Below are positions 19,660-30,888 of a stretch of 64,000 bases of DNA, one piece after another. The stretch is from NCBI GenBank assembly GCA_012845835.1, contig JABAKD010000014.1, positions 9,139,074 to 9,203,073 of the forward strand, in the 5' to 3' direction. The number at the start of each line of letters is the position of its first letter. The first letter of the stretch is position 1. The stretch comes from Undaria pinnatifida. Its lineage: Eukaryota > Sar > Phaeophyceae > Laminariales > Alariaceae. The notes beneath the pieces are model-generated. The model was given only the letters and a program-made list of their open reading frames with translations. It was not told where the DNA came from and ran no database searches. Position numbers and translations under genes: made by a program.

Positions 19660-20580
19660 GTTTAAGCCTGTGGCGGACGGCGGCCTAGACTCGAAATATT
19701 CCCGTTCTCTAGTGTGAGCGCAACTGAAGGTGGGGTTGACAGCGCCTTAGACGGCAGTTTTGGCCTGTGGCGGACTGTGGTCTTGGCTGAGTAGGCCTGT
19801 TTTAGGGTAAGAGCTGCTAAAGGTGTGCCTGGCAGCGTCTCAGACGGCAGTTGAGTCCTGTGACGGACAGATATTCGCGCTTATTATGCCTGTTGTAGTG
19901 TGAGCTCCAAAATGTGTGACTGACTGCGTCTGGGACGGCAGTTTAGGCCTGTGACGGACACCAGTCTAGGCTTAACATGCCCGTCGTAATGTGAGAGCCC
20001 CAAAAAGTGTGACTGACGTTGAGACGGCGGTGTACACCCGTGACGAACACGGTCTAGGCTTAATATAGCCGTTTTAGACGATGACAGTTCCTAAAAGCGC
20101 GACTGGCGGGGCACCTGAGGCGTGTGACGGACAGCAGTCTCGACGTAATATATTCGATTTAATGTAAGCGCTCGTAAGGGTGCGACTGATTGCGTCTGCC
20201 ACGGACAGCGGTCTAGACGTTTTTTTACCTGTCTTAGCGTGAAATATGTAAAGGTGTAACTGACGGGACCTGGGGCCGTCGTCCAGGGCTTTAACGGATA
20301 GCGGTCGAGACTTAGTATACCCACTGTAGTTTGACAGCTCGCAAAGGCGTGACTCACGGTGTCTGAGACGCAGTCCAGGCCTTTGACGGGCAGCGGTCTA
20401 GGCCCGATTTAGTGTGAGAGCTCCTAAAGGTGTGACCAACCGCGTCCGAGACGGCAGTGCAGAACTCTGCCGACAGCGGTCTGGGCACAGCACACCCGTT
20501 TAAGCTTGATAGCTACCATAGGTGTGATGGACGGCCTCTGACATGGCACTTTAGCCCGGTCACGGACAGCGGGGACAACA
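19660..20580. repeat. ~90-bp minisatellite, about 11 units
   Basis: CGGACAGCGG-like words recur near 19675, 19767, 19861, 19951, 20041, 20126, 20202, 20294, 20384, 20470 and 20562. The unit includes GTGACTGAC, GACGGCAGTTTAGGCCTGTG, GTCTAGGCTTAATAT and GTGTGAGAGCTCC. Units are strongly diverged. Confidence 0.85.
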
Positions 20581-21992
20581 GTGGTTCAGGCACAATGGTC
20601 CCCAGAGATATTAAATGTGTGTCTGATCGCCCCTTCATCGTCCGTTTCCTGGCACATACATATAGAGTGGATTTACTTTTTGCAGGCTTTCCAGGGACCC
20701 CCGCGGCCCTCGTCCCTTCACCGCGACAGAGGGTGCTACATGTTTCCTTGAACAAAGCACACGTTTGGTCCGCAGGTAGGGCGTGAACGCCCATACAAAC
20801 CATCCACATACATCAGAACATAAGGTTTTCATGGAAAATGGCAAGAAGACTAGACACGAAAGAAAAAACGCACAGCGAGAAAAAAATACAAATTTATATC
20901 CAATACCTTATACTACTTGGAAAAAAAGGGAAAAAAAGGCTACCGCTACCATATTCGTAGCATGCGTCCACTTCCAGTCATACGGAGCTCGACCACATTA
21001 CCATCAGCCATCCTTGCCCCCCCCCTGCCCCCCCGCCGGTAACGTTCAAACATTCAGGCCCAAACCACACGAGATCATGCCTCTCTGCCCAGCCCCCATC
21101 AAAAAATCAATTACCCAGAACTTACTTGATATTGTACAGCACAATCACCCGCCCGCTGCCGAACCCCCATCTCCAGTGTTCTAGTATACAGAGCTCGGCA
21201 GCAACGAGATATCAGTTCCTCGGAGCTTTCTTGCGTTTGCGCACAAACCTACCGAGCAAACTCTGGGCAAATAGTCTAATGACATTTACAATCCGTCCAA
21301 ATCACTGGACACACTCTTACAATAAGCTACGATGTGCTTCCAAAACAGAGACTTACGTTAAGAAATTAGTCTAGAGGGTATTGGTCCGTTTGGCCACTCG
21401 CAAAAGATTAACCAAAATTACCTACCCAGACCAAGCCTTAGACTATACCACTTACGACTATAGGCCACCCGCTCCCGCGCTTCCTTTCAAGCAACGGCTA
21501 GTTTTGAGTTCTTGCACAGAAGTGTTAGAGAGGCAGCCTTGTTTGAAACATAACAAACCAAGTCTATGGAACGGGGGGGCGCTTTCCGTGCCATGCGCTT
21601 CAATGTCCAGGAGCCTCTCGCGCGAGCGACTATAATACCCCATTAATTTGCAAACCGAAAAATATTTTGTTTTGGCTTTGATTCGAAACATGCCCGGCAC
21701 CATCAATGCTACAGTATACCCTACTACAACCGCAGCACGTGCGTGTTCTAGTAGTTACCGCGCGCAGCTCCAAAATCAGCGCAGCCCATGCTACGCCGTT
21801 GGGCCGATGCCTTAATTGTTATTACCGTGTGTAGTATTTTTTTTTCGTCCCTGATCCCCCGTCTCTGCAGCCGGGAAAGGGGTCATGGATCTCGGACTGT
21901 GCGCGGTCGGGCTTTTCCCCATCGCTATCACTGAAAAACCCGGACGGACATTATTCTGTTGATAATTTCCTGGCATGTTGTCATGGCAGTCC
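20581..21992. other. No recognised gene
   Basis: Short frames only. There is no similarity to the repeat families of the window. Confidence 0.45.
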
Positions 21993-22018
21993 CCATGGCG
22001 CGCCATGGCGCGCCATGG
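21993..22018. repeat. Perfect 26-bp palindrome
   Basis: CCATGGCGCG repeated so that three CCATGG sites alternate with two GCGCGC cores. The whole 26 bases equal their reverse complement. It could extrude a short cruciform. Confidence 0.85.
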
Positions 22019-22469
22019 CTTGCGATGGTACTGCGACGGGGACTTTCGTGTCCGATGTCATGCCGTTGTCGTCGTAGACTCCAACGGCAGACATACACCC
22101 CATATGGCATTGCCGTTGCTGCAGTCCATGGCAAATGAAAGCGGCATTGCCATGGAGGTGCCGTCGCGGTTCACTAGCCGCAGCCGCCACCTCCTCCTGC
22201 ACAAGCTGCAACAGCACCGGCAGTGTTCGCTCTTTTGCGGGCACGTTCCTTTCGCTTCTTCTTCTCCATCTCTTTCGCGTGCTGCTTGGAACCCTTTTGT
22301 CCCTGGTTCTCCCCAACGGTGAAGCCGTACGAGGGCGGGTCTTTGCTGGCGGTGCAACCCATACTCACGGTACTTCCTTCTGCGCAACACTGTACCAGGT
22401 ACTGCAACAACAACGTTGGGTGCTGCTGTTGTTGCTGTTCCCGCTGCTGTTGCTTTTGTTGCTGCTGCT

Positions 22470-22475
22470 ATTGCC

Positions 22476-22510
<35 letters not shown>

Positions 22511-22733
22511 TGCTGTTGCTGCTGTTGCTGCTGTTGCTGCTGTTGCTGCTGGTACTGGTGGTGGTGGGAGTGGGTAATTGTGGCGGTGTTGGTTTGGTGG
22601 CGGTGGAGATGCTGCTGCTGCTGCTGCTGCTTGTGCTGCTGTTGCTGCTGTTGCTGCTGTTGCTGCTGGGGTACTGGTGGTGGTGGTGAGAGTGGGTGGT
22701 AATTGTGGCGGTGTTGGTTTGATGGCGGTGGGG

Positions 22734-22774
<41 letters not shown>

Positions 22775-22775
22775 G
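22470..22775. repeat. (CTG)n microsatellite with duplicated spacer
   Basis: Three CTG-rich blocks (about 22475-22550, 22611-22670, 22736-22773) are separated by two copies of a spacer containing GGTACTGGTGGTGGTGG and GTAATTGTGGCGGTGTTGG. This is a ~130-bp tandem duplication. The Ser/Gln/Leu-rich frames here are compositional. Confidence 0.85.
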
Positions 22776-23990
22776 CCGATATCGTCGGCGGTAGGTATCA
22801 CCCTGCGGAGAACAGCGTGCGTGTACGTGCGTGCATGGTATTTTTGTTTGGGTTGAAACCGAGTTTCTTTTCATATAGTCTAGTCTAAATAGTTTTCTTT
22901 TTTCGAGGGGACTCTTTGTTAGTGAAAGGCGTCGTTGAAGCGCACGCTGCACGTTTCGTCGGAGGGAAAAGGTATCAGCACTTTGAAAAAAACAGCTGCA
23001 TGCAACAAAATATAAGAATAACTTTCCGTTACGTATACGGTAGAGCCGTGTACAACCCTTGCGCAATATCCAAGGGATTCATTTATCTTTATCAATGAGT
23101 ATAAACGCGCGACAAGAGCAGTGAAGAGTGCCACGCAGCTTGAGGGATGAGTGTCGGCCCTTAATTTGATCGAGCTAGCAGTTGACGTGCTTAACACATT
23201 AAAATGTGTATATTTGGATGTATTGGATAGACTATACATAGACTATAGTCTAGACTAGACTAGACTATTTGGTTTGCATCCTGGTATTATTCTAGACCAA
23301 CTAACCGCGTTTATGAAATAAACTTTTTTATTTTGATCAATTTTAGCTGTATACCGGTAGGTACTAGAAAAAACATACCAGGTATCATGGGCCGGAGAAG
23401 AGTTTTGTTTTGTTGACAAGGGAAACAAGGGAACACAACATGGTACGGCTCCTTGCGTGATACAAAGTTAGAGACGCACGCTACACACGGGTGGATGGAG
23501 CCCCCCCCCGTTTCCTCGACTTAGTAGAACGTGGGCAAAGACATATCTCCTGATAATCTTTTTCAAAGTAAGTGTTTTGATGGTATGCCCAGGAACACGA
23601 CGGAGATGATCCATCGTAGACTGAGAGTTCCATGCTGAATAGGAATTCTGGCAGTGAGACATAGGGATGTCGGGGACACGATGCGATGTTCGTCCGCGCA
23701 TCTCGATATCACTCGTTGTTTAGCTCGTTGTGATATTGAGTCAGGCTCGACGGTAGGATGAAAACACAGGATGGAGATTTCTGTGTGTCACCGTTTTTGA
23801 GTCTCCACCACGCGTTGCCGCACTAGCGGCGTAAACACACCTTTTTATTTAAGTGGTCATTCAATATTTATATATATATATGTGTAGTATGGCACAACAT
23901 CCACAGGAACGTTGGCAAAAACTGGCTACTTTGTTAAATGAATTTCAGCTTTTGGGAGCACCTTTTCGAACGCCAAAAATCACGCCAAGA
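22776..23990. other. No recognised gene
   Basis: It contains a short CTAGA repeat at 23248-23266 and little else. Confidence 0.45.
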
Positions 23991-24280
23991 GACGCGTGCT
24001 ACGTTACAGAGGTAGCAATTGCGGCTAACATATTTTGTGAATGAATGTGATGGGGCTCACTTGACCCAAATTCGTTGGAATGACGTTCATTATTTTGGGA
24101 AATATCAAGGTTTTTATACCGAGGCACACAACGATTCTGCATGTTCATGGAGTTGCACTTTCAATGTTGTACTAAAAATCGGTGTGTGTGGGGGGGTGAG
24201 GCATAGAGCTCCTCAAGCAACAACCCTCAGGAGGCAAAAACGCGCCGGTCAGTGCGCCTCTTCTACCCGTGGCACGGTTC
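23991..24280 (-). mobile_element. MITE family A
   Basis: The left end GACGCGTGCTACGTTACAGAGG is clear. The right end (CTTCTACCCGTGGCACGGTTC) is its degraded inverse. The interior retains ATGGGGCTCACTTGACCC and GAGCTCCTCAAG. Confidence 0.65.
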
Positions 24281-24861
24281 CTAAGCTTACAGCACACGTG
24301 TGAAAAAAATCCGCACGTTTTGGGATATTTGACGTATCCAAAGGTGCTCAGCAGAAGGGTCGCTCTTTCGCGCACCTTCTACTATGTCGTCGAAACAGGG
24401 AGGGGTCCCGTCCGATCACCCGTACAACGGGTATAGGAGTGCGCACCGAAAATTTTGATGCGCCTAATTTATAAGGAGAGCTCTCTGTTTAATCGCGGAA
24501 ATATTTCCAGTATGTACTGCTGTACATTAATACCCGATGCAGCGGTCCGACTTTATTTGGCAGATAATCGAAAACACAACGCGACCACCACAACCCCAGG
24601 CTTCTACAAGTAAGTAGGGTAGTACGGTACGACAAATTGACAAGCAGCGCTGTGTGTGGCGGATCACGTATTACAAGATGTCGCCGCGGTCGAAAGGATC
24701 CAGCGCACTGACCGCAAGCTATATAATAGTCTATATCGCTGTGCAGTTTCCCAGAAGTTTTCCCTGACCACGTACTTGTAGTGTCTCCGAAGCACGACTA
24801 CGGTCGCTGTAAGCTCGAAACGCACGCTCCGGCAAGGAAGGGTGCACTCGAAGTTGATGCT
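24281..24861. other. No recognised gene
   Basis: Nothing coding or repetitive was identified. Confidence 0.4.
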
Positions 24862-25135
24862 GGCGTCTGCTAGGTAGGGTATAGAGGTGCACCAACCGTT
24901 ATTTTTTCTGAGGTTTCCTACAATTTGGGAGCTTTAAGACCTCTCTCCCAAAAACCTGATTTGGAGAAAAAAATAATTGCTACCGGATGAAAATCCCCAT
25001 GGCCTATGTACACGACGAAAATCCTCGGGCAAAAATAAGGCCTACTAATATTTCCGCCGATTTTGGGTTAAGAAGCCCAGTCATCCACAAAACGTTTCAT
25101 ACAAAAAGTGCCACCTCGCTATCGTAGCACGCGTC
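24862..25135 (+). mobile_element. MITE family A
   Basis: The right end, CTATCGTAGCACGCGTC, is perfect for the family and the left end is degraded. The interior shows GGGAGCTTTAAGACCTCT, GATGAAAATCCCCATGGCC and CCGATTTTGGGTTAAG. It abuts a run of about 22 C at 25138-25159. Confidence 0.8.
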
Positions 25136-25744
25136 TACCCCCCCCCCCCCCCCCCCCCCGCGCGCTTTGAGGAACTCTATAACCCACCCTAAAAACAGCT
25201 CGAGAAAGGCCGAGCATGCAACCGGACGACCAGCCTCACAACGAACGCATGCACATAGGCGAGAAGAAGTACAAAACTATGCTGTATGTAACGTGGTACT
25301 GCAACAACGCTGTTCCAGACAACGATATTATTAGGTGGCCACTCAGCTCGTTCAAGAACCACTTCAATCTGGAAGAACTTATTAAAAACAGTCTACATAT
25401 CTACCCCCTCTGTTGTAGCGCGCGTCGACGCATAATTCTACGTGGTCGAGTTGAAAACAAGATTCAAGCCTAGTCTATACGCCTGCACGCTGGATCTATC
25501 GCTTCGCACTTTCCCGGAAGGTTTCCTGGAGCCACGGTGGCTCTGGAGTACGACGCCGGTTGCTCTTGGACTGGGAAGCATACTATACGCCAATAAGGTA
25601 GCTAGGTAGGCTGTACCCTATATGCCTCTCACTCGAACGGGGACTGAAGAAAAGCGGAACATGGGATCCACAGTGTGACCAATTCTAGAACGAATCCGAT
25701 CTTAAACGAAGTGAGATGTTGTTGTTGTTGTTGTCGCTGTTGTT
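25136..25744. other. Poly-C run and unassigned sequence
   Basis: After the C run comes a GTG/ATG-rich frame at 25216-25473 (85 codons) with no recognisable similarity. It is left unassigned. Confidence 0.35.
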
Positions 25745-26651
25745 TGTTATAAGGCTTAGTTTGGGTAAGCTATTGGTTAACCTTTTGCAAGTGGTCAAAC
25801 GGACTGATACCTCACTAAAGACCTTAACAAATGGCGTCGTCGGCAGGACCATGGGTTTTTTGGGTCGTGGGTTCAAGCCCCACATCCACAATAATAAACT
25901 TTTTCAGACTTTCCCCATGTCGAGCTTGAAAAATACTCTCCCCGGTATACCCAGGAAATGAAACGGCTTGAATATATTGACAGGTCCGCCCGTAATTCCG
26001 GCCGACCTGCTATCCCGCCGTTTCAGGGGGGGAGAGTGTTATAAGGCTTAGTTTGGGTAAGCTATTGGTTAACCTTTTGCAAGTGGTCAAACGGACTAAT
26101 ACCCCACTAATTCCTTAACAAATGGCGTCGTCGACAGACCATGGGTTTTTTGGGTCGTAGGTTCGAGCCCCACATCCACCATTCATTGTTGTTGTTGTCC
26201 TCACATTAACTCGCATAATCAAGTCCGTGGTCACAGGACAGGCTCCAGTCACTCTGGAGCTGAGGAATACCCCAGGGAAAACACACACACAACCCAAGGT
26301 GGTACACACATATATCACAGAACTATCACACACAGCTTGCTTGCAAAAAGATGAGTTTCGACAAAAAATTCGATCTCACAGCTAGCTGGAGTGTAATTTT
26401 CATTTTTATAATAAACTTTTTCAGATTTTCCCCATTATCCATGGCGAACTCGAGAAATACTCTCCCCGGTATACCCAGGAAATGAAACGGCTTGGATAAT
26501 TGACAGGTCCGCCCGTAATTCCGGCCGACCTGCTATCCCGCCATTTCAGGGGGGGGAGAGTGTTAAAAGGCTTAGTTTGGGTAAGCTATTATTGGTTAAC
26601 CTTTTGCAAGTAAGTGATCAAACGGAGTAATACCCCACTAATTCCTTACCA
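25745..26651 (+). mobile_element. TRIM-like retroelement array, three LTRs
   Basis: Three ~85-90 bp direct repeats start TGTTATAAGGCTTAGTTTGG and end CCTTAACA or CCTTACCA: 25745-25829, 26037-26120 and 26561-26651. Two bases after LTR1 and LTR2 comes TGGCGTCGTCG, a plausible primer-binding site. Just before LTR2 and LTR3 lies a purine tract, GGGGGGGGAGAG. Both internal regions end in the same block (CTCCCCGGTATACCCAGG, then a CAGGTC/GACCTG stem). The internal regions (about 200 and 440 bp) are too short for Gag-Pol, which defines a terminal-repeat retrotransposon in miniature. LTR-int-LTR-int-LTR suggests unequal recombination or tandem insertion. A box B-like GGTTCRAGCCC lies inside each internal region. 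Confidence 0.65.
26183..26400 (+). mobile_element. Extra segment in second TRIM unit, with ATG-led peptide
   Basis: This ~215-bp segment is absent from the first TRIM unit. It starts with GTT repeats and CTCACATTAACTCGCATAA (as at 2362) and ends with an ATG-led block reading MSFDKKFDLTASWS. Related blocks lie at 30470, 58880 (reverse) and 62640 (reverse). Confidence 0.55.
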
Positions 26652-29152
26652 AGTTGCTGCAGCAGCAATGCTGATGGTGACATGTAGATCGTCGTTTTTG
26701 TAATTCAATTTTTTGCTATGTTTGTGCTATTCGGTTTCATCTGGGATTTCGCTCGGTGGGTCGGTCGTGCGGGCGATGCTGCGATCGACTCCGTTCTCTC
26801 GGTTGATACACCAGAGTATAGGCGGCCTTTGGGCCGCCGGCATCGTCGCTCGCACCACGTCGGTCGGTCGGTCGGTCTGTCGGTCGGTAGCACTGTTGTT
26901 GCTCTCGTATTGTTGCCTACACTATACATAATCAGTAAAACGCAAATTAATTGTGTGTCAACTAACAACGATAAAATCACGCTACGACAGAGACGTGCAA
27001 TTTTGTCGACTGAGGTTATTGATCAATAATGCCTATCCCAACGAAACCCATTAATTCTCGAAAAAATATTATCATGTTGAATTTCGGACGCGACCTGAGG
27101 TTATTTAGAAGGTCTACCATGTATATGTTCAGAAATCGACTCAGTCAGCCAAAACGTGCTCTTCTACCTCTTATCATTGTAGCACGACGAACGAGTCGAA
27201 ATTGGCCACCTTTTCGGTTGGGGAGGCCCATCAACCCGAAAAAAGACGTCGACAAGACATACTACCCCTCCGTGTCGTATTACAGCACGCCTTGATTTAG
27301 CAGTTTGTCGGCATTTCTCCGTGGTCGCGAGTTGACTGCAACAACTCGCTGACTGACCGCGCGCTGGATCTCTATTATCTCGTTCTTGTTTCCAGTTTCT
27401 TTTCGTTGGTCGCGAGACACTGCACATAAAAAGACTGTTTTTTTTTTGTTTTCGCTTTAGGTGCCCCAGATTCATCTCGCATTTTTTTCCGTGCACAGTC
27501 ACTTTAGGGCGGCCACACAGTTGAGTTTATTTTGTTCTCCCTCCTCTGCTCTTACGGTAAAAACCGACGAATTATCCGCAGCGCCTCCTAGCACGCGAGC
27601 TCGCAAGACTTGTCAAATCCATGTAAGTAAGGTGCTGAAATTTTTCTTATCGCCGCTCATCGTCCCACGTGCTTTGTGTGCCTTTTTCGACCTTTTGTTA
27701 CTACTACTCACAAGGTCATCATTCTAACTTCTAATTTTTAATAGGCGTTTCTTGGCTTCAACAGACAGCTTAGCTCTTGAATTTCCAGAGCTTCACATCG
27801 TCGACACAGACAACGTGTTTGTCTAATCGGTCGGTCGAGCGACTACCTGCCTTCTTAGCAGTTCCCTGTATGTAGAACGTATGATCTGATACCCTCAGCA
27901 ACGAACGGTGGTCGCTGTTGAGTATTAGGCGGTTGTGCAGTTTGTTGCTACACAGTGAAGGGGACGATAACTCGCAAGAAACAGGGAAAAAAAGAACAGC
28001 AGGCTGATATGTGCAAGATTATAAGAACCCCCCGGGAGAGGGTATACTGAAGTTATAGTGCGCATGCACCCTAGCCCAATTGAGAACCTAGCCTGGGTCA
28101 TCATGCATATCTCATAGATGATGTCCTGTCTGTGCGGTAATTGATCAAATTGTGAGCGAGGGCACTGCTCCTTCTTCATGGGGCAAGTGAAACGAGGGTA
28201 ACTCTCCTCCTATATTCGCGCTTTTGGGGTCCATGTCTACCGATCAAAACGAAAAACGCTATTATTGTCGTATGTGACGATACGACCTGGCGTGGTCACA
28301 GAGAGGCTGGCGCTAGCAGAAATTAAGCCGACCGAGGAGGAGCGAGCAAGATGCACGAGGCAAGAATATATTATTGATGTTTTAACGGGCGCTTTCGGCC
28401 AACAGAATAAGGAACACTGACTGGGGAAAAACGGACTGTTGTTGTGTCGAGAGTTCAGGGGACACTGAAAACTGACGAGGAAGAACAGAGAGAGGGATGA
28501 GGGAAGAGCGAGGAGAATACCACCTGTTCGAGGCTAGAAAGGTCGGGCAGCCAGCAGTGTCGCAGTCAACGCGTGCTGCGCTGACGCGCCCTGCGACAAC
28601 GGGGAACACTATTTTTCCTCATCCCCGACTCTTGTCACAGGAGGTCCATACCGATCCAAAACTCCGACTTGAAGAAATAATATGGTCGAAAGCGCGACCC
28701 AAGGTGTAGCCCCCTATGGCCTATGTACTATGCCGATGATGCCAGTCAGTGTAGTAGTGTTAGGGGAATACTGATCTAGGGACCGAATACTGCTATGCAG
28801 GGGTGCCTCTGGCTCTGTAACGATCACTCACAAGAGGGTTGCTTGGACGCCGTATATCTAGTATGGGCTTGTTTGCTTGCTGTCCGCCGAATGCCTTCTG
28901 AGCGAAGGGAGGGGCGGAGCCATTCGTTCGGGCAGAGAGGCGATAACGCCTGCCAGGTAATAAGGGGATAACTGTTGTTGTTATAAATCATAACTCCGAA
29001 ACGGGGGAAAGGGAATACCATAACATAGGTATAAGATGTACAAATAACAACGATTAAACAACGACACTGGGTAGTAGAAGTAGTAGTTCCTCAGCAGTAA
29101 ACTGTTGTTCAATAGTCTCGTCGGCCGCAACCGATTTTTACGAAAATACGAA
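26652..29152. other. No recognised gene, about 2.5 kb
   Basis: Contains a short CGGT repeat (26862-26890), a GGCGGCC-TTTG-GGCCGCC hairpin (26821-26838) and, near 27100-27190, a sequence ending CTCTTATCATTGTAGCACGACG that may be a very diverged family A MITE. Frames of 80-100 codons show no known domain. Confidence 0.4.
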
Positions 29153-29452
29153 GGGTCAACGCCTGCGGAATAGGTAGAGAGGGTAGGTACCCCCATTTTC
29201 AACGACCGGGTTTGAGCCACTCAGAGCGCGAGTGGCTCTGTACCTCACTGACAAATATACTTGGCGACTGTCCAAGTGCAGATTAGCTTCTCATTCTATA
29301 CAATGGCGCTCTCATTTAACATAATCGCAAAAGCTGAAGACTGCAGAGGAACAGGAGGGTTTCGCTAACGTGAGTGGTCCCGACCCACTGCAACCCCCCC
29401 CCCCCCCCAACCCCGAACGAAACCCTTCGCCCCCCCTATCTTTGTCTTGGTC
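29153..29452. mobile_element. MITE family C
   Basis: Shares with 30563-30888 the order GTACCCCCATTTT / CCACTCAGAGCGCGAGTGGC / CTCACTGACAA / GGAACAGGAGGG / GACCCACTGCAA and a right end CTTTGTCTTGGTC. The central GAGTGG palindrome is partly preserved. Confidence 0.6.
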
Positions 29453-29937
29453 TAAACGTGCTACATTTAGCGTAGCATGCGCCTGCGGTGCGTGTCGTGC
29501 GTGGCCCTGGCCTGACGTTCAACTTTCACCAGGCACATTTCCTACCACGCCTGCCAGCAGTCCCGGCAGTCTCGGGGGTCACCGATGCTGTATTCGTCAA
29601 TTTGGTTTCGGCACTTACTTTTATTTCCCCCACGGAAGTACCAAACGGTGTTACCAACAGCACGAGCCACAGCGACGGCAAAGTCTAGAGCTTTCGGCCG
29701 AAAGCTTGTGAGATAACATATTGACCACCCGAAAACACGTTACATGCTACCGGTTCGTGGTAGGTAGTTTTTTTTTTTTTGGTCTGAGTCTCTCCTCGCT
29801 TTAAAAAAAGCACTATCTACAGTAGTATAGTCTATATAATATTTGTTAGAGAATCTATCTGTCCCGCCTACAAAATAAAATTGGAGTAGGCTACAAGTGC
29901 AACCCAATGAGCATGTCATGGTATGATACCTTATAAT

Positions 29938-30095
29938 GTCGACGAGCAGTGTGATTGCTGAACCCTATGCGCGATAAAAATTAAAGGCAAGAACCGGGGG
30001 AGAAGGGACGAAACCTGTGACCACGGTTTGTCCAGAAGCTGGAAAGTAAAAGTGTGCAAAAAAAAAAAAAAATTAGAAAAATAAAAAAAAATGTT
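29938..30095 (+). mobile_element. SINE copy, 5' truncated
   Basis: Begins GTCGACGAGCAGTGTGATTG and runs through AACCCTATGCGCGATAAAAA, AAGGCAAGAACCGGGGG and CCTGTGACCACGGTTTGTCC to an A-rich tail. It is almost identical to the 3' part of the copy at 1158, so it is probably the younger or better preserved pair. Confidence 0.75.
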
Positions 30096-30099
30096 AATA

Positions 30100-30267
30100 A
30101 GATACACACAGGAAAAATATTACCAATGCTTGTAGTGTACCTAGTTTGCAAGAATGATATTCCGGCGATTTCGGGTCAAGGGGCTCCGTCATTCGAAAAA
30201 ACAAAAACATGAAAAAAAAACAAGAAATAGAGTGCTGTTGATACCCCTTAACAACGAAGCACGCGTC
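30100..30267 (+). mobile_element. MITE family A, 3' part only
   Basis: CCGGCGATTTCGGGTCAAGG, GGCTCCGTCATTCG and a right end CGAAGCACGCGTC match the family. The 5' half is missing. Confidence 0.6.
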
Positions 30268-30419
30268 CGAAACAATTATAGCAATGAATGTCTAAATCCA
30301 TCGATATAGACAGGCTGACCGTTCTTCTAGGCTAGGCGAGCGAGCACTGCATCAGATATTATCCTAGCACTCCATGATACAGTATCATATACCTGGTACC
30401 TGGTAGTATCATACATATA

Positions 30420-30545
30420 TTAATGAGGACACACAACAACCCGTAATACGCGCGATCGGAGTATCACACACAGCTTGTAAAGATGAGTTTCGACAAAATA
30501 TTAGATCTCACAGCTAGTCTAATCTAATTTTTATAATATATTAAC
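30420..30545 (+). mobile_element. ATG-peptide repeat fragment
   Basis: TTAATGAGGACACACAAC, ACGCGCGATCGGAGTATCAC and CACAGCTTG precede an ATG reading MSFDKILDLTASLI. The same three words occur in reverse at 62600-62720. Confidence 0.6.
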
Positions 30546-30562
30546 AGTATCATAGACTTCTG

Positions 30563-30888
30563 GACCAAAGCTACGGTAGGAGGGGGGGGGGGGGGGGGTG
30601 TATCCCCTTTTTCACGGCCGACTTTTCACCACTCACACACGGCGAGTGACTCTGCACACCCCACCTCATCACTGACAAGAATAAATCAGGCTAGTAGAAG
30701 AGTTGTTTGGCCCACAGCAGCGCAGCAAAAACCATTATATTGCTGATCCATATCGTAAACTCCAAACAGCACGAGAGACCTTAAGACCGGGGAAAGAAAG
30801 GAACAGGAGGGGGCACTCGCGCGAGTGACCGCAAGCCACTGCAAAAATAAAAGACCCCCGAGCTGACCCCAACACCGTGGCCACGGTC
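30563..30888. mobile_element. MITE family C, best copy
   Basis: The left end GACCAAAGCTACGGTAGG and the right end CACCGTGGCCACGGTC are imperfect inverted repeats. The interior holds a CACTCGCGCGAGTG palindrome followed by ACC and CCACTGCAAAA. TCTG precedes and TCTC follows, so a 4-bp target duplication is possible but imperfect. A G run of about 17 lies next to the left end. Confidence 0.6.

Noticed and set aside
19660-20580. CRISPR-like array
   Set aside because: Units are ~90 bp and diverged along their whole length; there is no short constant repeat with unique spacers, and the context is eukaryotic.
22058-23066. Ser/Thr/Gln-rich proteins on the minus strand
   Set aside because: They are produced by the (CTG)n microsatellite and end where it ends.
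25780-25890. Possible class II tRNA (GTGGGTTCAAGCCCCAC T-arm)
   Set aside because: The T-arm is perfect, but no acceptor stem, D-arm or anticodon arm fits, and the stretch recurs as part of the TRIM interior.
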